DNA of 64,000 nt, from the NCBI RefSeq assembly GCF_010729485.1, contig NZ_AP022609.1, positions 1,550,001 to 1,614,000 on the forward strand, given 5' to 3'. A program made the position numbers and the translations under genes. Below the pieces are notes generated by a model. It was not told the origin of the DNA, ran no database searches, and was given only the letters and a program-made list of their open reading frames with translations. The DNA is from Mycolicibacter hiberniae. GTDB lineage: Bacteria; Actinomycetota; Actinomycetes; Mycobacteriales; Mycobacteriaceae. Each line of letters begins with the position of its first letter. The stretch's first letter is position 1. Below, one piece after another: positions 56,211 through 64,000 of this stretch.

Positions 56211-57320
56211 ATGACGCCGCTGACAGCGCTCGATCTGGTCCCGATCTCCTCGGGCTCCAGCGCGGCGCAAGCGGTCCGCAACAGCATCGATTTGGCCCGC
56301 AACGCCGAACGCCTCGGCTACGCACGCTATTGGCTCGCTGAGCACCATCTCAATCCGGGAGTGGCGGGCACGTCACCGGCGGTGATGCTTGCCGCGATAG
56401 CCGCGCGGACCTCGACGATTCGGTTGGGATCAGGTGCTCTGCAGATGGGGCACCGGACAGCGTTGTCGGCGGTCGAAGAGTTCGGTCTGCTCGATGCGCT
56501 TCACCCCGGCCGCTTCGACCTCGGCCTCGGACGCTCCGGTGGCCGCCCAACGCCCGCGATCGGCGGATCAGATTCCGCAGTTGCGGGCTATGCGCTCAAC
56601 GGTTTGCTCATACCGGCTCGGTTCGACTATTCGGCGTTGCTGAAATCGCCGCGGATCGCCCTGCAGACCGAACTGCTCACCTTGCCTGACGCGCGACCAC
56701 AGAACTACACCGAACAGGTCGGCGATGTACTCGCCCTGATCGCGGACACCTACCGCAGTGCCAACGGGGAAAGCGCCCATGTGGTGCCGGGTGCCGGTGC
56801 TGACCTACAAGTGTGGATTCTCGGCAGCAGCGGCGGCGAGAGCGCACTGGTAGCAGGGAAGAACGGCCTGCGCTTCGCCGCCAACTACCACGTGGCACCC
56901 GCCGGCGTGCTCGAGGCCGCCGAGGGGTACCGCGCCGCGTTCGCACCGTCAGCCGAGTTGGACAAGCCGTATCTGAGCGTCTCAGCCGATGTCGTCGTCG
57001 CCGACGACGAGTCGACCGCCCGCGACCTGGCCACCGGCTACGGGCTATGGGTGCGCAGCATCCGCACCGCAGAGGGCGCGATACCTTTTCCGGCTCCCGA
57101 CGAAGCACGCCGGCACGTCTGGACCGATGCCGACCGTGCACTGGTGGCCGACCGGCTCGAAACACAGTTCGTAGGTACCGCGGCCCAGGTCGCCGATCAG
57201 CTTGAACAGCTGCAGGACGCGACCGGCGCCGACGAGTTGATCATCACGACCATCACGCACGATCACCGCGACCGAGTGCGGTCCTATCAGCTGCTTGCCG
57301 AAGAATGGGCTCAGCGATAG
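56211..57320 (+). CDS. LLM-class flavin-dependent oxidoreductase (MsnO8-like)
   Basis: A 369-residue bacterial luciferase-like protein. It opens LTALDLVPISSGSSAAQAV and has YWLAEHHLNPGVAGTSP, IRLGSGALQMGHR and DLGLGRSGGRP, as in the MsnO8 group. Relatives are FMN-dependent monooxygenases of unknown substrate. It is divergent from the poly-cysteine leader operon and may share its regulation. No ribosome site precedes the ATG. Confidence 0.88.
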   Translation: MTPLTALDLVPISSGSSAAQAVRNSIDLARNAERLGYARYWLAEHHLNPGVAGTSPAVMLAAIAARTSTIRLGSGALQMGHRTALSAVEEFGLLDALHPGRFDLGLGRSGGRPTPAIGGSDSAVAGYALNGLLIPARFDYSALLKSPRIALQTELLTLPDARPQNYTEQVGDVLALIADTYRSANGESAHVVPGAGADLQVWILGSSGGESALVAGKNGLRFAANYHVAPAGVLEAAEGYRAAFAPSAELDKPYLSVSADVVVADDESTARDLATGYGLWVRSIRTAEGAIPFPAPDEARRHVWTDADRALVADRLETQFVGTAAQVADQLEQLQDATGADELIITTITHDHRDRVRSYQLLAEEWAQR

Positions 57321-57348
57321 CTGTGGCCCAGTGGCGTCGGCTGTCCGT

Positions 57349-57915
57349 TCAGTCGTGCTTCGCCTCGTAGCGCAGCAGGACCGTTCCGCAGGGGAACGTG
57401 CGGTTCTCCAACAGTCGCAGCGAGATCCATGACGGCAGGTTCGGGAAGAACGGGGTTCCGCCGCCCACGACGACGGGGGCGACCACGATCCGGTACTCGT
57501 CGACAAGTCCGGCCTGCACGATCGGTGCGGCCAGCGTTGCCCCGGCCACCTCCAGGTTGCCGTCGGTTTCGGCTTTCAACGTCGTCACCACCTCGACGGG
57601 ATCACCGCGTTCCAGCCGGGAGTTCCAGCCGACCGATTCCAGGGTGTGGGAGAAGACGACCTTGGGCATGGCGCGCCAAATGTGGGCGAAATCGACGATC
57701 AGCGGGGGCGCGTCCGGGTCCTCGTCGGCCGTTGGCCAGTACGCGGCCATCAGTTCGTAGAGTCGCCGCCCGTAAAATGACAGGGCGGTCTGACGTTCGA
57801 AGTCGTTCCAGTACTGGTGCAGTTCGTCGCTCGGTTCGCTCCAGTCGATGCTGTCTTGCGCGTCGGCGATGTAGCCGTCCACCGATACGTTGAAGCCGTA
57901 GATGAGTCTGCCCAT
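57349..57915 (-). CDS. RibD/dihydrofolate reductase-family protein
   Basis: A 188-residue protein with the RibD C-terminal (DHFR-like) fold: GFNVSVDGYIAD at the N-terminus, FYGRRLYELM, and the late EYRIVVAPVVVGGGTPFF. It should bind NADPH and reduce an unknown substrate; true DHFR activity is unlikely. It is the last gene of a four-gene leftward set controlled by the TetR at 60006. ATG 57915 is chosen over the longer frame to 58029. Confidence 0.87.
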   Translation of the reverse strand: MGRLIYGFNVSVDGYIADAQDSIDWSEPSDELHQYWNDFERQTALSFYGRRLYELMAAYWPTADEDPDAPPLIVDFAHIWRAMPKVVFSHTLESVGWNSRLERGDPVEVVTTLKAETDGNLEVAGATLAAPIVQAGLVDEYRIVVAPVVVGGGTPFFPNLPSWISLRLLENRTFPCGTVLLRYEAKHD

Positions 57916-57967
57916 GCGGATCAGTCTGCCCTCGGTGGCGACCTCTGTGCCGGCATTTCCGCTGTGC

Positions 57968-58603
57968 CTAGAGATGCGCGGCGGGAACTGCGGTGGCGCC
58001 GAGAGCAACGTCGAAGTCTCCAACCCCATATCGGGCGATACCCATGAGGACCAAGGCTGTTCCCTCCAACCAGTGCGCCATCTTCAAGCCGCCGACGTCC
58101 AGCGGGCGCAGCCCGAGGCTCTTGATGAACGTCGAGACGAGGTCCTTGGTCCGCGCGTCGTCGCCGGCGATGAACACATCCGGCGTCCCGCCCTTCTCCA
58201 GAACATGGCCGAAGACGGTGTTGAATGCTTTCACCACGCTGGCGCCGGCCGGTGCCGTCTTGGCGACTTCTTGTGCGATCGAGGTGTGATCGGGGATTGC
58301 GAGTCCGTCGGCTGCAGCATTGAAGGGGTTACTGATGTCGACGATGACTTTGTCGCTCAATGCGTTTCCGTACTGGCTGACGACCGGAACGACGTCGGCG
58401 AATCCCAGCGCCGCGATCACGATCTCTCCAGTCGGCACCGCGCCGAATTCGCCGGTCGTGGCACTGCTTCCGAGAGCCGTGGCGAGATCGGCTGCCTTGG
58501 TCTGATCGCGACCGATGACCTCGACGGTATTGCCGCCCTTCACCGCCAGGGTTCCGATCACTCGGGCCATGTTGCCGCTGCCGATGATGCTGATACTGGT
58601 CAT
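57968..58603 (-). CDS. NAD(P)-binding F420-oxidoreductase-like protein
   Basis: A 211-residue protein of the NADPH:F420 reductase-like (F420_oxidored) family. The dinucleotide motif is IIGSGNMARVIG at residues 5-16, followed by VEVIGRD, and by VDISNPFN and VKAFNTVFG, which match the NADP-dependent reductases. C-terminal helices close the domain. It may supply reduced F420 or act on a small substrate. It lies between the NTF2-like gene and the DHFR-like gene on the same strand. Confidence 0.85.
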   Translation of the reverse strand: MTSISIIGSGNMARVIGTLAVKGGNTVEVIGRDQTKAADLATALGSSATTGEFGAVPTGEIVIAALGFADVVPVVSQYGNALSDKVIVDISNPFNAAADGLAIPDHTSIAQEVAKTAPAGASVVKAFNTVFGHVLEKGGTPDVFIAGDDARTKDLVSTFIKSLGLRPLDVGGLKMAHWLEGTALVLMGIARYGVGDFDVALGATAVPAAHL

Positions 58604-58676
58604 GTGCTGCTCTTTTCTGGGTAGTGGACTGTGCGGGTTAGGTAGGTCGTCCCGGCGCTGGTGAGCCGGCTTCGCG

Positions 58677-59102
58677 TCACTGGGTCTCGGTGAGGAGGTT
58701 CCAGAGCGGCATGCCCAGCAGATGAGCAATCTGGCTTTGCATCCGGACGCCGGATGGCAGCGGGCGCCACCAAATGGTCACCTCGGCGATCCTGCCGTCG
58801 GCGTCGAGCAGGATGTAGTCCATCCCGTCGACCACGGTGTCGTCGATTTGCAGTCGGAAGTGCACCGCGTGGTGGGTCTCGCCACTGAGGATTTCGGCGT
58901 AGGTGAGGTCAGTCGCCGCGGTGCCGACTGTCCGTATGGCTGCTAAGGCTGCCTCGCGGCCAGTGATCGGCCCATCACTGAGCGGGCTGTACATCACTAC
59001 GTCGTGCGCGAGGAGTCCGGAAAGTTCGTCTTCGTCTGCGTCGCCGTGCATGGAGTCGACGAAGGCCTGCACGGTGTCGCGGTGCGGGGCAATGGCGGTC
59101 AT
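58677..59102 (-). CDS. NTF2/SnoaL-like protein
   Basis: A 141-residue protein with the cone-shaped NTF2/SnoaL-like fold: VQAFVDSMHGDADEDELSGLLAHDVVMYSP (landmark LLAHDVVMYSPL), then DYILLDADGRIAEVTIWWRPLP (landmark GRIAEVTIWWRP). Such proteins act as small hydrolases, isomerases or binding proteins. It lies 37 bases after the SDR gene. Confidence 0.82.
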   Translation of the reverse strand: MTAIAPHRDTVQAFVDSMHGDADEDELSGLLAHDVVMYSPLSDGPITGREAALAAIRTVGTAATDLTYAEILSGETHHAVHFRLQIDDTVVDGMDYILLDADGRIAEVTIWWRPLPSGVRMQSQIAHLLGMPLWNLLTETQ

Positions 59103-59139
59103 GGTGCTCCTGGTGTCGGTTGGTGCGGTAGGGAGGGGT

Positions 59140-59889
59140 TCAGATCACCGTGGTGCCACCGTCGATGACCAGCTCCATGCCGTTGACATAGCTCGAGTCG
59201 TCGGAGGCGAGGAACAATGCGGCCGATGCGATCTCTTCGACGCGGCCCATTTCCCGTCGCGGGATGAGGGATTCGAACTGCGCCTTCGTCGCCTCGTCCA
59301 TGACCTGCGCCAATATCGGCGTGGCGACCTGTCCCGGCGTCAGGACGTTCACCCGGATCCTGCGGTCCCGCAACTCTGACACCCACACCCGTGCGTAGGC
59401 GGGCAGCACTGCCTTGCTGCCTGCGTACACACTCCAATCGGGGTAGCCCCGCAGCGAAGCGGTCGATCCTGTCATGAAGATCGAGCCGCCGTCGTTGAAC
59501 AGGGGCAGCGCTTTCTGGACCGTGAACAGCGTGCCCCGCGCGTTCAGCCAGAAGGCGTCGTGGAAGTCCTGCTCGGTGATCTCACCGAGCCTGCTCTGCT
59601 TGCCCATACCAGCACTTGCCCACAGCACGTCGATGGTGCCCTTGTCCCGCTTGACCGTGTCGAACAGACGGTCCAGGTCGTCGAGGTCGGCCGAGTCGCC
59701 CTGCACACCGGTCACATTCCTGCCGATGTGTTCGACGGCTTGGTCCAGCGCGTCCTTTCGCCGGCCCGAGATGAAGACATGCGCTCCTTCGTCGACGAAT
59801 AACTTGGCACCGGCCAGTGCCATCCCACTTGTCGCGCCGGTGATCACCGCGACCTTGCCGTCAAGCTTTCCCACGATGGCTCCATTCAT
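59140..59889 (-). CDS. Short-chain dehydrogenase/reductase
   Basis: A 249-residue classical SDR. The cofactor motif is TGATSGMALAGA near residue 17, with the catalytic Ser in MTGSTAS and the YAGSK pair (Tyr and Lys) near residue 155. FISGRRKDAL indicates NADP preference. It is the first gene of a leftward set of four and starts 16 bases from a strong inverted repeat. ATG 59889 fits the family start. Confidence 0.9.
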   Translation of the reverse strand: MNGAIVGKLDGKVAVITGATSGMALAGAKLFVDEGAHVFISGRRKDALDQAVEHIGRNVTGVQGDSADLDDLDRLFDTVKRDKGTIDVLWASAGMGKQSRLGEITEQDFHDAFWLNARGTLFTVQKALPLFNDGGSIFMTGSTASLRGYPDWSVYAGSKAVLPAYARVWVSELRDRRIRVNVLTPGQVATPILAQVMDEATKAQFESLIPRREMGRVEEIASAALFLASDDSSYVNGMELVIDGGTTVI

Positions 59890-59904
59890 TTTGAGAACGC
59901 CGAT

Positions 59905-59932
59905 GTTATGTACACCGATCGGTATACGTAAC
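59905..59932. promoter_or_regulatory. 28-bp operator palindrome of the TetR-SDR intergenic region
   Basis: Left half GTTATGTACACCGA and right half TCGGTATACGTAAC are complementary at 12 of 14 positions. Centre: ACCGATCGGT. It lies 16 bases before the SDR start and 73 before the divergent tetR, the normal place for a TetR operator. Confidence 0.75.
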
Positions 59933-59963
59933 AGTAGGGGCGACTCGGGGTAATGGCAAGCTC

Positions 59964-59975
59964 TATGTACACCGA
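59964..59975. promoter_or_regulatory. Second operator half-site
   Basis: TATGTACACCGA is identical to the 12-base core of the left half of the 28-bp palindrome. Its right half is degenerate (CTCGTACCAAAC). It lies 30 bases before the tetR start and may be a weaker autoregulatory site. Confidence 0.45.
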
Positions 59976-60005
59976 CTCGTACCAAACGGGGCTAGACTGG
60001 TTGCT

Positions 60006-60593
60006 GTGACGGAAGTGGAGAAGGGTCCGCGGGGCCTGCGCCGCGGGCGGGGCGCACGGGAGCGCATACTCAGCGCGTCCCGACAACTGTTTCGCGAGCA
60101 GGGCATCAACAGCACCGGCCTGGATCAGCTCTGCGCGGTGGCGGAGGTGTCGAAGCGGACGTTCTACCAGCACTTCAACGGCAAGGATGCGTTGATTGCG
60201 GAGCATCTGCACGCATTCGATCCCGACCTGTTGCCGGAGGTGTTCGACCGCGACGACCTCACGCCCCGGGAACGGCTTCTCGCCGTCTTCGACATCCGCG
60301 CGCCGCTGTGTCCCTTCATCGCGGCGGCAGTCGAAATCGGCGACGCGAGCCACCCGGCACGCATACGTGCCCGCGCCTACAAGACGGCGTTCGCTGCGCG
60401 GCTCATCGAAGCCGCGCGGGAGGCCGGCGCCGCGGATCCCGAACAGCTCGGCGAGCAACTGGCGTTGCTGTTGGACGGGGCTTCGGCACGCAATCGAGTC
60501 CTCGACAACGACTCCTTCGCCACCGCGGCCGCCATTGCCGCCGTTCTCATCGAGAACGCGATCCCCGCCGAGAGCCACGCGCCGCGAGCCTGA
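60006..60593 (+). CDS. TetR/AcrR-family regulator
   Basis: A 195-residue regulator. The N-terminal helix-turn-helix has RERILSASRQLFREQGINSTGLDQL (landmarks ILSASRQLF and GINSTGLDQL), then VSKRTFYQHFNGKDALI. The C-terminal domain binds an unknown ligand. It is divergent from the SDR operon with a large palindrome between them, so it probably represses the SDR operon and itself. The start is GTG 60006. Confidence 0.88.
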   Translation: MTEVEKGPRGLRRGRGARERILSASRQLFREQGINSTGLDQLCAVAEVSKRTFYQHFNGKDALIAEHLHAFDPDLLPEVFDRDDLTPRERLLAVFDIRAPLCPFIAAAVEIGDASHPARIRARAYKTAFAARLIEAAREAGAADPEQLGEQLALLLDGASARNRVLDNDSFATAAAIAAVLIENAIPAESHAPRA

Positions 60594-60594
60594 C

Positions 60595-60771
60595 TCATCG
60601 GCATGGCACCGCCTCGACGGTCGGGAATGCTGCGCCGCACAGATCGCCCTCGTCGGTGGTCCAGCTCAGGGTGCCGACCAGTAGTCGAGGAGAACTTAGG
60701 CCCGCGCACCGTGGTCCCGACCCCTGCCGCGACCCAGGTGGGCAGGTTGTCGTCGAAGAGCCACTGTGTCA
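60595..60771 (-). pseudogene. Decayed gene coupled to the MBL gene
   Basis: A GTG overlapping the MBL stop (GTGA) opens a frame giving TQWLFDDNLPTWVAAGVGTT. Further on, protein-like sequence appears in the next frame (LLVGTLSWTTDEGDLCGAAF) and ends at a TGA at 60595-60597. The two parts look like start and end of a protein of about 55 residues or more, broken by a frameshift near 60690-60710 or a deletion. The family is not recognised. Confidence 0.4.
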
Positions 60772-61641
60772 CCTGTCCAGCACGGGGGCGCCGCTGGCCG
60801 GTTCCGACAGCAACGCCACGGCGGTGTACCAAACCGGCCCGACGTTGAGCCGGTGCGGGTACAACGCGACCATCTGATCGAAATAGGCTCGTGGGGTCGG
60901 ACTTTCGTCGATAAGGCGGCGGGAGGACAGTAGGTAATCGCGGGTCTGTTCGAGGATGGCGGGATCGTCGGGCAGCTCCTTGTTCTTATGACCGGCCACC
61001 ACGGCCCGGGGAGCGAGCGCCGCGACCTTGTCGAGCGCGGCCAGCCACGACTCGAGTCCGCCGCCACCGCATTCGAGCAGGTATTGATGTACACCGTTGT
61101 AGGCGACGTCACCGGCGACGACCAAGCCGATGGACGGGACGTGCAGCACGGTGGTGTCGTCGGTGTCGGTATGGCCGACCTCCACGGCGAGCAGTCGGTG
61201 GCCCTCCAGATCGATTCCAGCGTTGGGAATCGGTTGATACACCACCGGGCTGGGCGGGATGAGGCCGGGAAAGTCGACATCCCACAGCTGGGCACGGCCG
61301 ACGGTGCCCTGCTGGTGCATCATCGCGATGGTGCCATCTGTGGCATAAGCTGGTGCATCCGGGAACCGTTGCAGCAGAAGGTCGGTGCCGAACCAGTGGT
61401 CACCGTGGCCGTGCGTCGAGTAGGCGGCCGTCAGATGTTTGCCGGAGCGTTCGATCCAGTCGCCGACGCGGTCCACCTGCTCGTAGGTGAACGGTGGGTC
61501 CACCAAGACCGCGTTGCGCTCGCCGTAGATCAGCGTGGAGGCGACCGGCGAGGAGATGATGGGGCTGCCGTCGGGCAGCGTCTGCGCACGGTGGCGTCGC
61601 ACGCCGTCGTTGACCAGTACCTCATAATGCAGCTCAGACAT
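60769..61641 (-). CDS. MBL-fold metallo-hydrolase
   Basis: A 290-residue metallo-beta-lactamase-fold protein. The metal motif HGHGDH is near residue 76; further ligands are in EVGHTDTDDT and VAGDVAYN, and the last His in VVAGHKNKELP. It resembles hydrolases acting on thioesters or lactones; the substrate is unknown. A GGAAAG-type ribosome site precedes ATG 61641. It is flanked by decayed gene pieces on both sides. Confidence 0.9.
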   Translation of the reverse strand: MSELHYEVLVNDGVRRHRAQTLPDGSPIISSPVASTLIYGERNAVLVDPPFTYEQVDRVGDWIERSGKHLTAAYSTHGHGDHWFGTDLLLQRFPDAPAYATDGTIAMMHQQGTVGRAQLWDVDFPGLIPPSPVVYQPIPNAGIDLEGHRLLAVEVGHTDTDDTTVLHVPSIGLVVAGDVAYNGVHQYLLECGGGGLESWLAALDKVAALAPRAVVAGHKNKELPDDPAILEQTRDYLLSSRRLIDESPTPRAYFDQMVALYPHRLNVGPVWYTAVALLSEPASGAPVLDR

Positions 61642-61668
61642 GTTGTCTTCCTTTCGGGATTCAGGGGT

Positions 61669-61800
61669 TTAGGGGGCCTGCAGTTCCGCGACCTCGCCGT
61701 CCCAGCTCGAGTTGTCGGCCCATGCCCTTGGCGCCAGCACGACGGTCGGCCTGCCACCGTCTGGCGATGCTTCGAAGGCATCGAGGCCGTCGCCGGCCGG
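61669..61800 (-). pseudogene. Remnant of an alpha/beta hydrolase N-terminus
   Basis: The minus frame ending at TAA 61669 reads PTVVLAPRAWADNSSWDGEV, very like the start of a common hydrolase group (TVVLVHGAWADGSSW), but the HG oxyanion pair is replaced by PR and the frame stops soon after. Upstream an in-frame TAA occurs with no start codon. It is a decayed fragment. Confidence 0.5.
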
Positions 61801-62135
61801 CTTTTACGTTTTCACACGAGCGACGATTCCGGACCCGTGGTAACCCCGGGTTTGATGCCGCCGCTGTTGTAGCTGAGAGCTGGTCGAGGGGGTGCCGCGC
61901 TGCGCCTGTGGCAGCACCCTGATCGTTCCGGCGGCTGCTGCATAGGGATGGCGCACCGCTCGCCAGCCACCGGTACGCACCGGTAGCTGCTCGGACCGAC
62001 ACGGCGGCGAGAGACGGCGCCGTTTTGCCGTACCGGCGCCCTCAATCTCGGTTTGCCTGTTACATGGCTACTTAGCAAGTCTCTGATTGAGCAGGAGCTG
62101 AAAAGTTGCTGCTGTTGAGTACAGGGGTATCAGGC
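61801..62135. other. Intergenic region before the LuxR-type regulator
   Basis: With the hydrolase remnant, this makes a 494-base stretch without an intact gene. I see only a direct repeat CACCGGTA at 61968 and 61978 and a less GC-rich segment near 62060-62135 that probably holds the promoter of the regulator. No coding pattern is seen. Confidence 0.4.
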
Positions 62136-64000
62136 ATGACCAAGCCCGGCGACCGTCACGACCGGCCGGTGAATCCCAACACGGGAAGTCTCGACAGCCG
62201 GCGCGAACACGACCTCCACGTGCGCATGCACGTTCACCCTCCCGCCGCCCTCGTCGGCAGGCGAGGGGAACAACGGGTGGTGGCCGAGCTGCTGGCCGGG
62301 ATGCGACAGGGTCGCAGCGGAACCCTGGTCATCCGGGGCGAGCCCGGCATCGGTAAGACCGCGTTGTTGGCCGACATGCTCAAGCTCGAATCCGACGCCC
62401 GCGTTATCACTCTCAGCGGCGCCGAATCAGAGATGGAGCTGGCCTATGCGGGCGTGCAGCAAATCTGCGCACCGTTCGTGGATCGCCTCGACACATTGCC
62501 CGACCTCCAGAACTACGCGCTGCAAGCAGCGTTGGGGTTGCGCAGAGCAGCTGTCGAAGACACGCCGGACCCGCTGTTGGTGGGGTTGGCGTTACTCACG
62601 TTACTCGGCGAGGCAGCGTCCGATCGTCCGATCGTGTGCGTCATCGATGACGCACAATGGGTCGACACTGAGTCACTCGATGCGCTGGGATTCGTTGCAC
62701 GAAGGCTCCTCGCGGACTGCATCGCCATGTTCTTCGCTGTGCGGCATTCAGGGGCCGAACGTCAGCTCGGCGGACTACCCGAGCTGGAATTGGACGGTCT
62801 TGACGACGCTGATGCCCGGACTTTGCTCGATGCGATGGTTCCGGGTCGATGGGACGAGCGTGTGCGCGAGAATCTGCTCGCCGAAGCGGGCGGAAATCCG
62901 CTGGCACTGATGGAACTGCACCGGGCTTTGGACCCAGCGGAACTTGCCGGCGGGTACGGTTTGGCCAGCGCGACATCGCGGACGCTTCGTATTTCGTCGA
63001 GCTTCGAAAGACGTATTCGCGAATTGCCTGCTGACACTGTGTTATTGATGCTGATCGCCGCCACGGAGTCCGGGGGGAGGCCGGATTGGCTGTGGGCGGC
63101 GGCCGAGAGTCTGGGCCTGGATGCGTCGGTCGCAGGGCCCGCCGAAGAGGCGGGTCTGGTCACAGTGTTCAACGGAATCCGCTTTGGTCATCCGCTCATC
63201 CGTTCGGCCGTCTACCGCATCGCGCCGATCTCTGCACGGCGGCGGGTGCACGCCGCATTGGCGCGGGTCATCACTGGTTCAGCTGCCGAGGATCATCGTG
63301 CGTGGCATAGTGCCCAGGCCGCGGGGCAGCCTGACGAGCAGATCGCCGTCACGTTGCTGGCAGCTTCTGAACGGGCGCGGGTGCGCGGTGGTGTCGCCGC
63401 CGCTGCTGCGTTTCTCGCCCTCGCGGCCGATCTGACGCCCGACTCAGATCTTCGGGTGCACAGGCGTCTGGATGCCGCCAAGGCGAAGCTGGATGCGGGC
63501 GCGCCGGCGGCGGCCTCGGAGTTGATGGTGTCTGCTTCTGCGGAGAACGACACCGAGAGCGTCGCTGCGCGGATAGCGCTGTTGCGTGCGAAGCTGGCGT
63601 TTGTCATTGACCGGGGCCGTGACGCCCCGCCGCTGTTGCAGGCAGCAGCCGAACGACTCGCGCAGGTGGACCCGCCACTGGCCCGAGAGACTCATCTTGA
63701 GGCGCTGGTAGCCGCGTTGAGCGTGGGAGGACTGTCCACGACCGATCGCGCAATGACGCGATCGGTGGCCGAGGCGGCGCGTTCTGCCCCGGCGGCCCCA
63801 GAGCCGCCCCGGGCTGTCGACTTGCTTCTCGATGGCCTGGCCGTCCGATTGACTGACGGTTACGTTGCTGCAGCACCCCTGTTGGGAAGGGCACTGCAGG
63901 AATACCTGCGCGAGGATGAGGCAGGCCTGGCAGACCCGCGCTGGCATTACCTGACCCACCGCGTCTGTCTGGATCTGTTCGATCGCGTGGCGGGCAAGGT
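62136..64000 (+). CDS. Large ATP-binding LuxR-family (LAL-type) regulator, 3' end outside the window
   Basis: At least 621 residues. After a 35-residue N-terminal tail comes an AAA/STAND ATPase: Walker A GEPGIGKT with Lys74, Walker B VCVIDDAQWVD with Asp171/Asp172, and a GGNPLALMEL motif near residue 255 (sensor/GxP type). An Ala-rich helical region of TPR-like repeats follows to the right edge. The C-terminal LuxR helix-turn-helix expected for this family lies beyond 64000 and is not seen. ATG 62136 is the first start in frame. The ligand is unknown. Confidence 0.85.
   Translation, partial: MTKPGDRHDRPVNPNTGSLDSRREHDLHVRMHVHPPAALVGRRGEQRVVAELLAGMRQGRSGTLVIRGEPGIGKTALLADMLKLESDARVITLSGAESEMELAYAGVQQICAPFVDRLDTLPDLQNYALQAALGLRRAAVEDTPDPLLVGLALLTLLGEAASDRPIVCVIDDAQWVDTESLDALGFVARRLLADCIAMFFAVRHSGAERQLGGLPELELDGLDDADARTLLDAMVPGRWDERVRENLLAEAGGNPLALMELHRALDPAELAGGYGLASATSRTLRISSSFERRIRELPADTVLLMLIAATESGGRPDWLWAAAESLGLDASVAGPAEEAGLVTVFNGIRFGHPLIRSAVYRIAPISARRRVHAALARVITGSAAEDHRAWHSAQAAGQPDEQIAVTLLAASERARVRGGVAAAAAFLALAADLTPDSDLRVHRRLDAAKAKLDAGAPAAASELMVSASAENDTESVAARIALLRAKLAFVIDRGRDAPPLLQAAAERLAQVDPPLARETHLEALVAALSVGGLSTTDRAMTRSVAEAARSAPAAPEPPRAVDLLLDGLAVRLTDGYVAAAPLLGRALQEYLREDEAGLADPRWHYLTHRVCLDLFDRVAGK

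Noticed and set aside
61968..61985. Direct repeat CACCGGTA with 10-base period
   Set aside because: Only two copies of a short GC-rich octamer; chance is likely, and no link to a known site.

Overview
The window is 64 kb of high-GC chromosomal DNA from a mycobacterium. The evidence is an antigen 85 mycolyltransferase, an MmpS/MmpL pair beside a fatty-acyl-AMP ligase, many LLM-type (F420/flavin) oxidoreductases, a 13E12-type HNH protein, a long 766-residue isocitrate lyase and a KstR-type operator. Much of positions 12-37 kb holds relatives of M. tuberculosis genes numbered Rv1897-Rv1932 (dtd, the Rv1898-type protein, cinA, a STAS protein, aceA2, a fadD, tpx), with insertions and rearrangements. 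That points to a nontuberculous mycobacterium; the species cannot be told from sequence reading alone. Gene density is about 90% and genes often overlap by 1-4 bases. I saw no tRNA, rRNA, insertion sequence or CRISPR.

Layout. 0-4.7 kb: antigen 85 with a strong hairpin terminator, a DUF7159-type protein, a YceI protein, a small secreted protein and 6-phosphogluconate dehydrogenase. 4.8-9.0 kb: a five-gene MoxR3-type operon (DUF4129, membrane protein, MoxR ATPase, DUF58, membrane protein). 9-18.8 kb: a nitronate monooxygenase with a KstR box, a HAD hydrolase, cinA, a lipase maturation factor-like protein, DUF2834, dtd, a thiamine-binding-type protein, a VanX-like dipeptidase, yaaA, PAP2 and a STAS protein. 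18.8-25.8 kb: neutral ceramidase, acyltransferase-3 followed by an SGNH hydrolase, an SDR epimerase, an HD hydrolase and a GlxA-type regulator. 25.8-38.5 kb: aceA2, then a lipid locus (FAAL, MmpL, MmpS, TetR, a PF10118 protein and a polytopic membrane protein), tpx, a crotonase and a NYN protein.

38.5-42.0 kb is the most unusual coding pair: a cytoplasmic subtilisin with an extra N-terminal region, followed 21 bases later by a large cytoplasmic alpha/beta hydrolase. 42-53 kb is mixed: an FAD dehydrogenase, a lytic transglycosylase, an S4 protein, two secreted FKBP isomerases flanking a reductase, an LLM enzyme, a second nitronate monooxygenase, an orphan CBM2 protein and an HNH/13E12 protein. 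53-57.3 kb carries three LLM monooxygenases. Two of them lie behind a 19-codon reading frame with three consecutive cysteine codons followed by a hairpin, which looks like a cysteine-responsive attenuator and suggests a sulfur-scavenging role. 57.3-61.6 kb is a TetR-controlled cassette of small redox enzymes with a 28-bp operator palindrome, then an MBL-fold hydrolase with decayed gene pieces on both sides. A large AAA+/LuxR-type regulator runs off the right edge.
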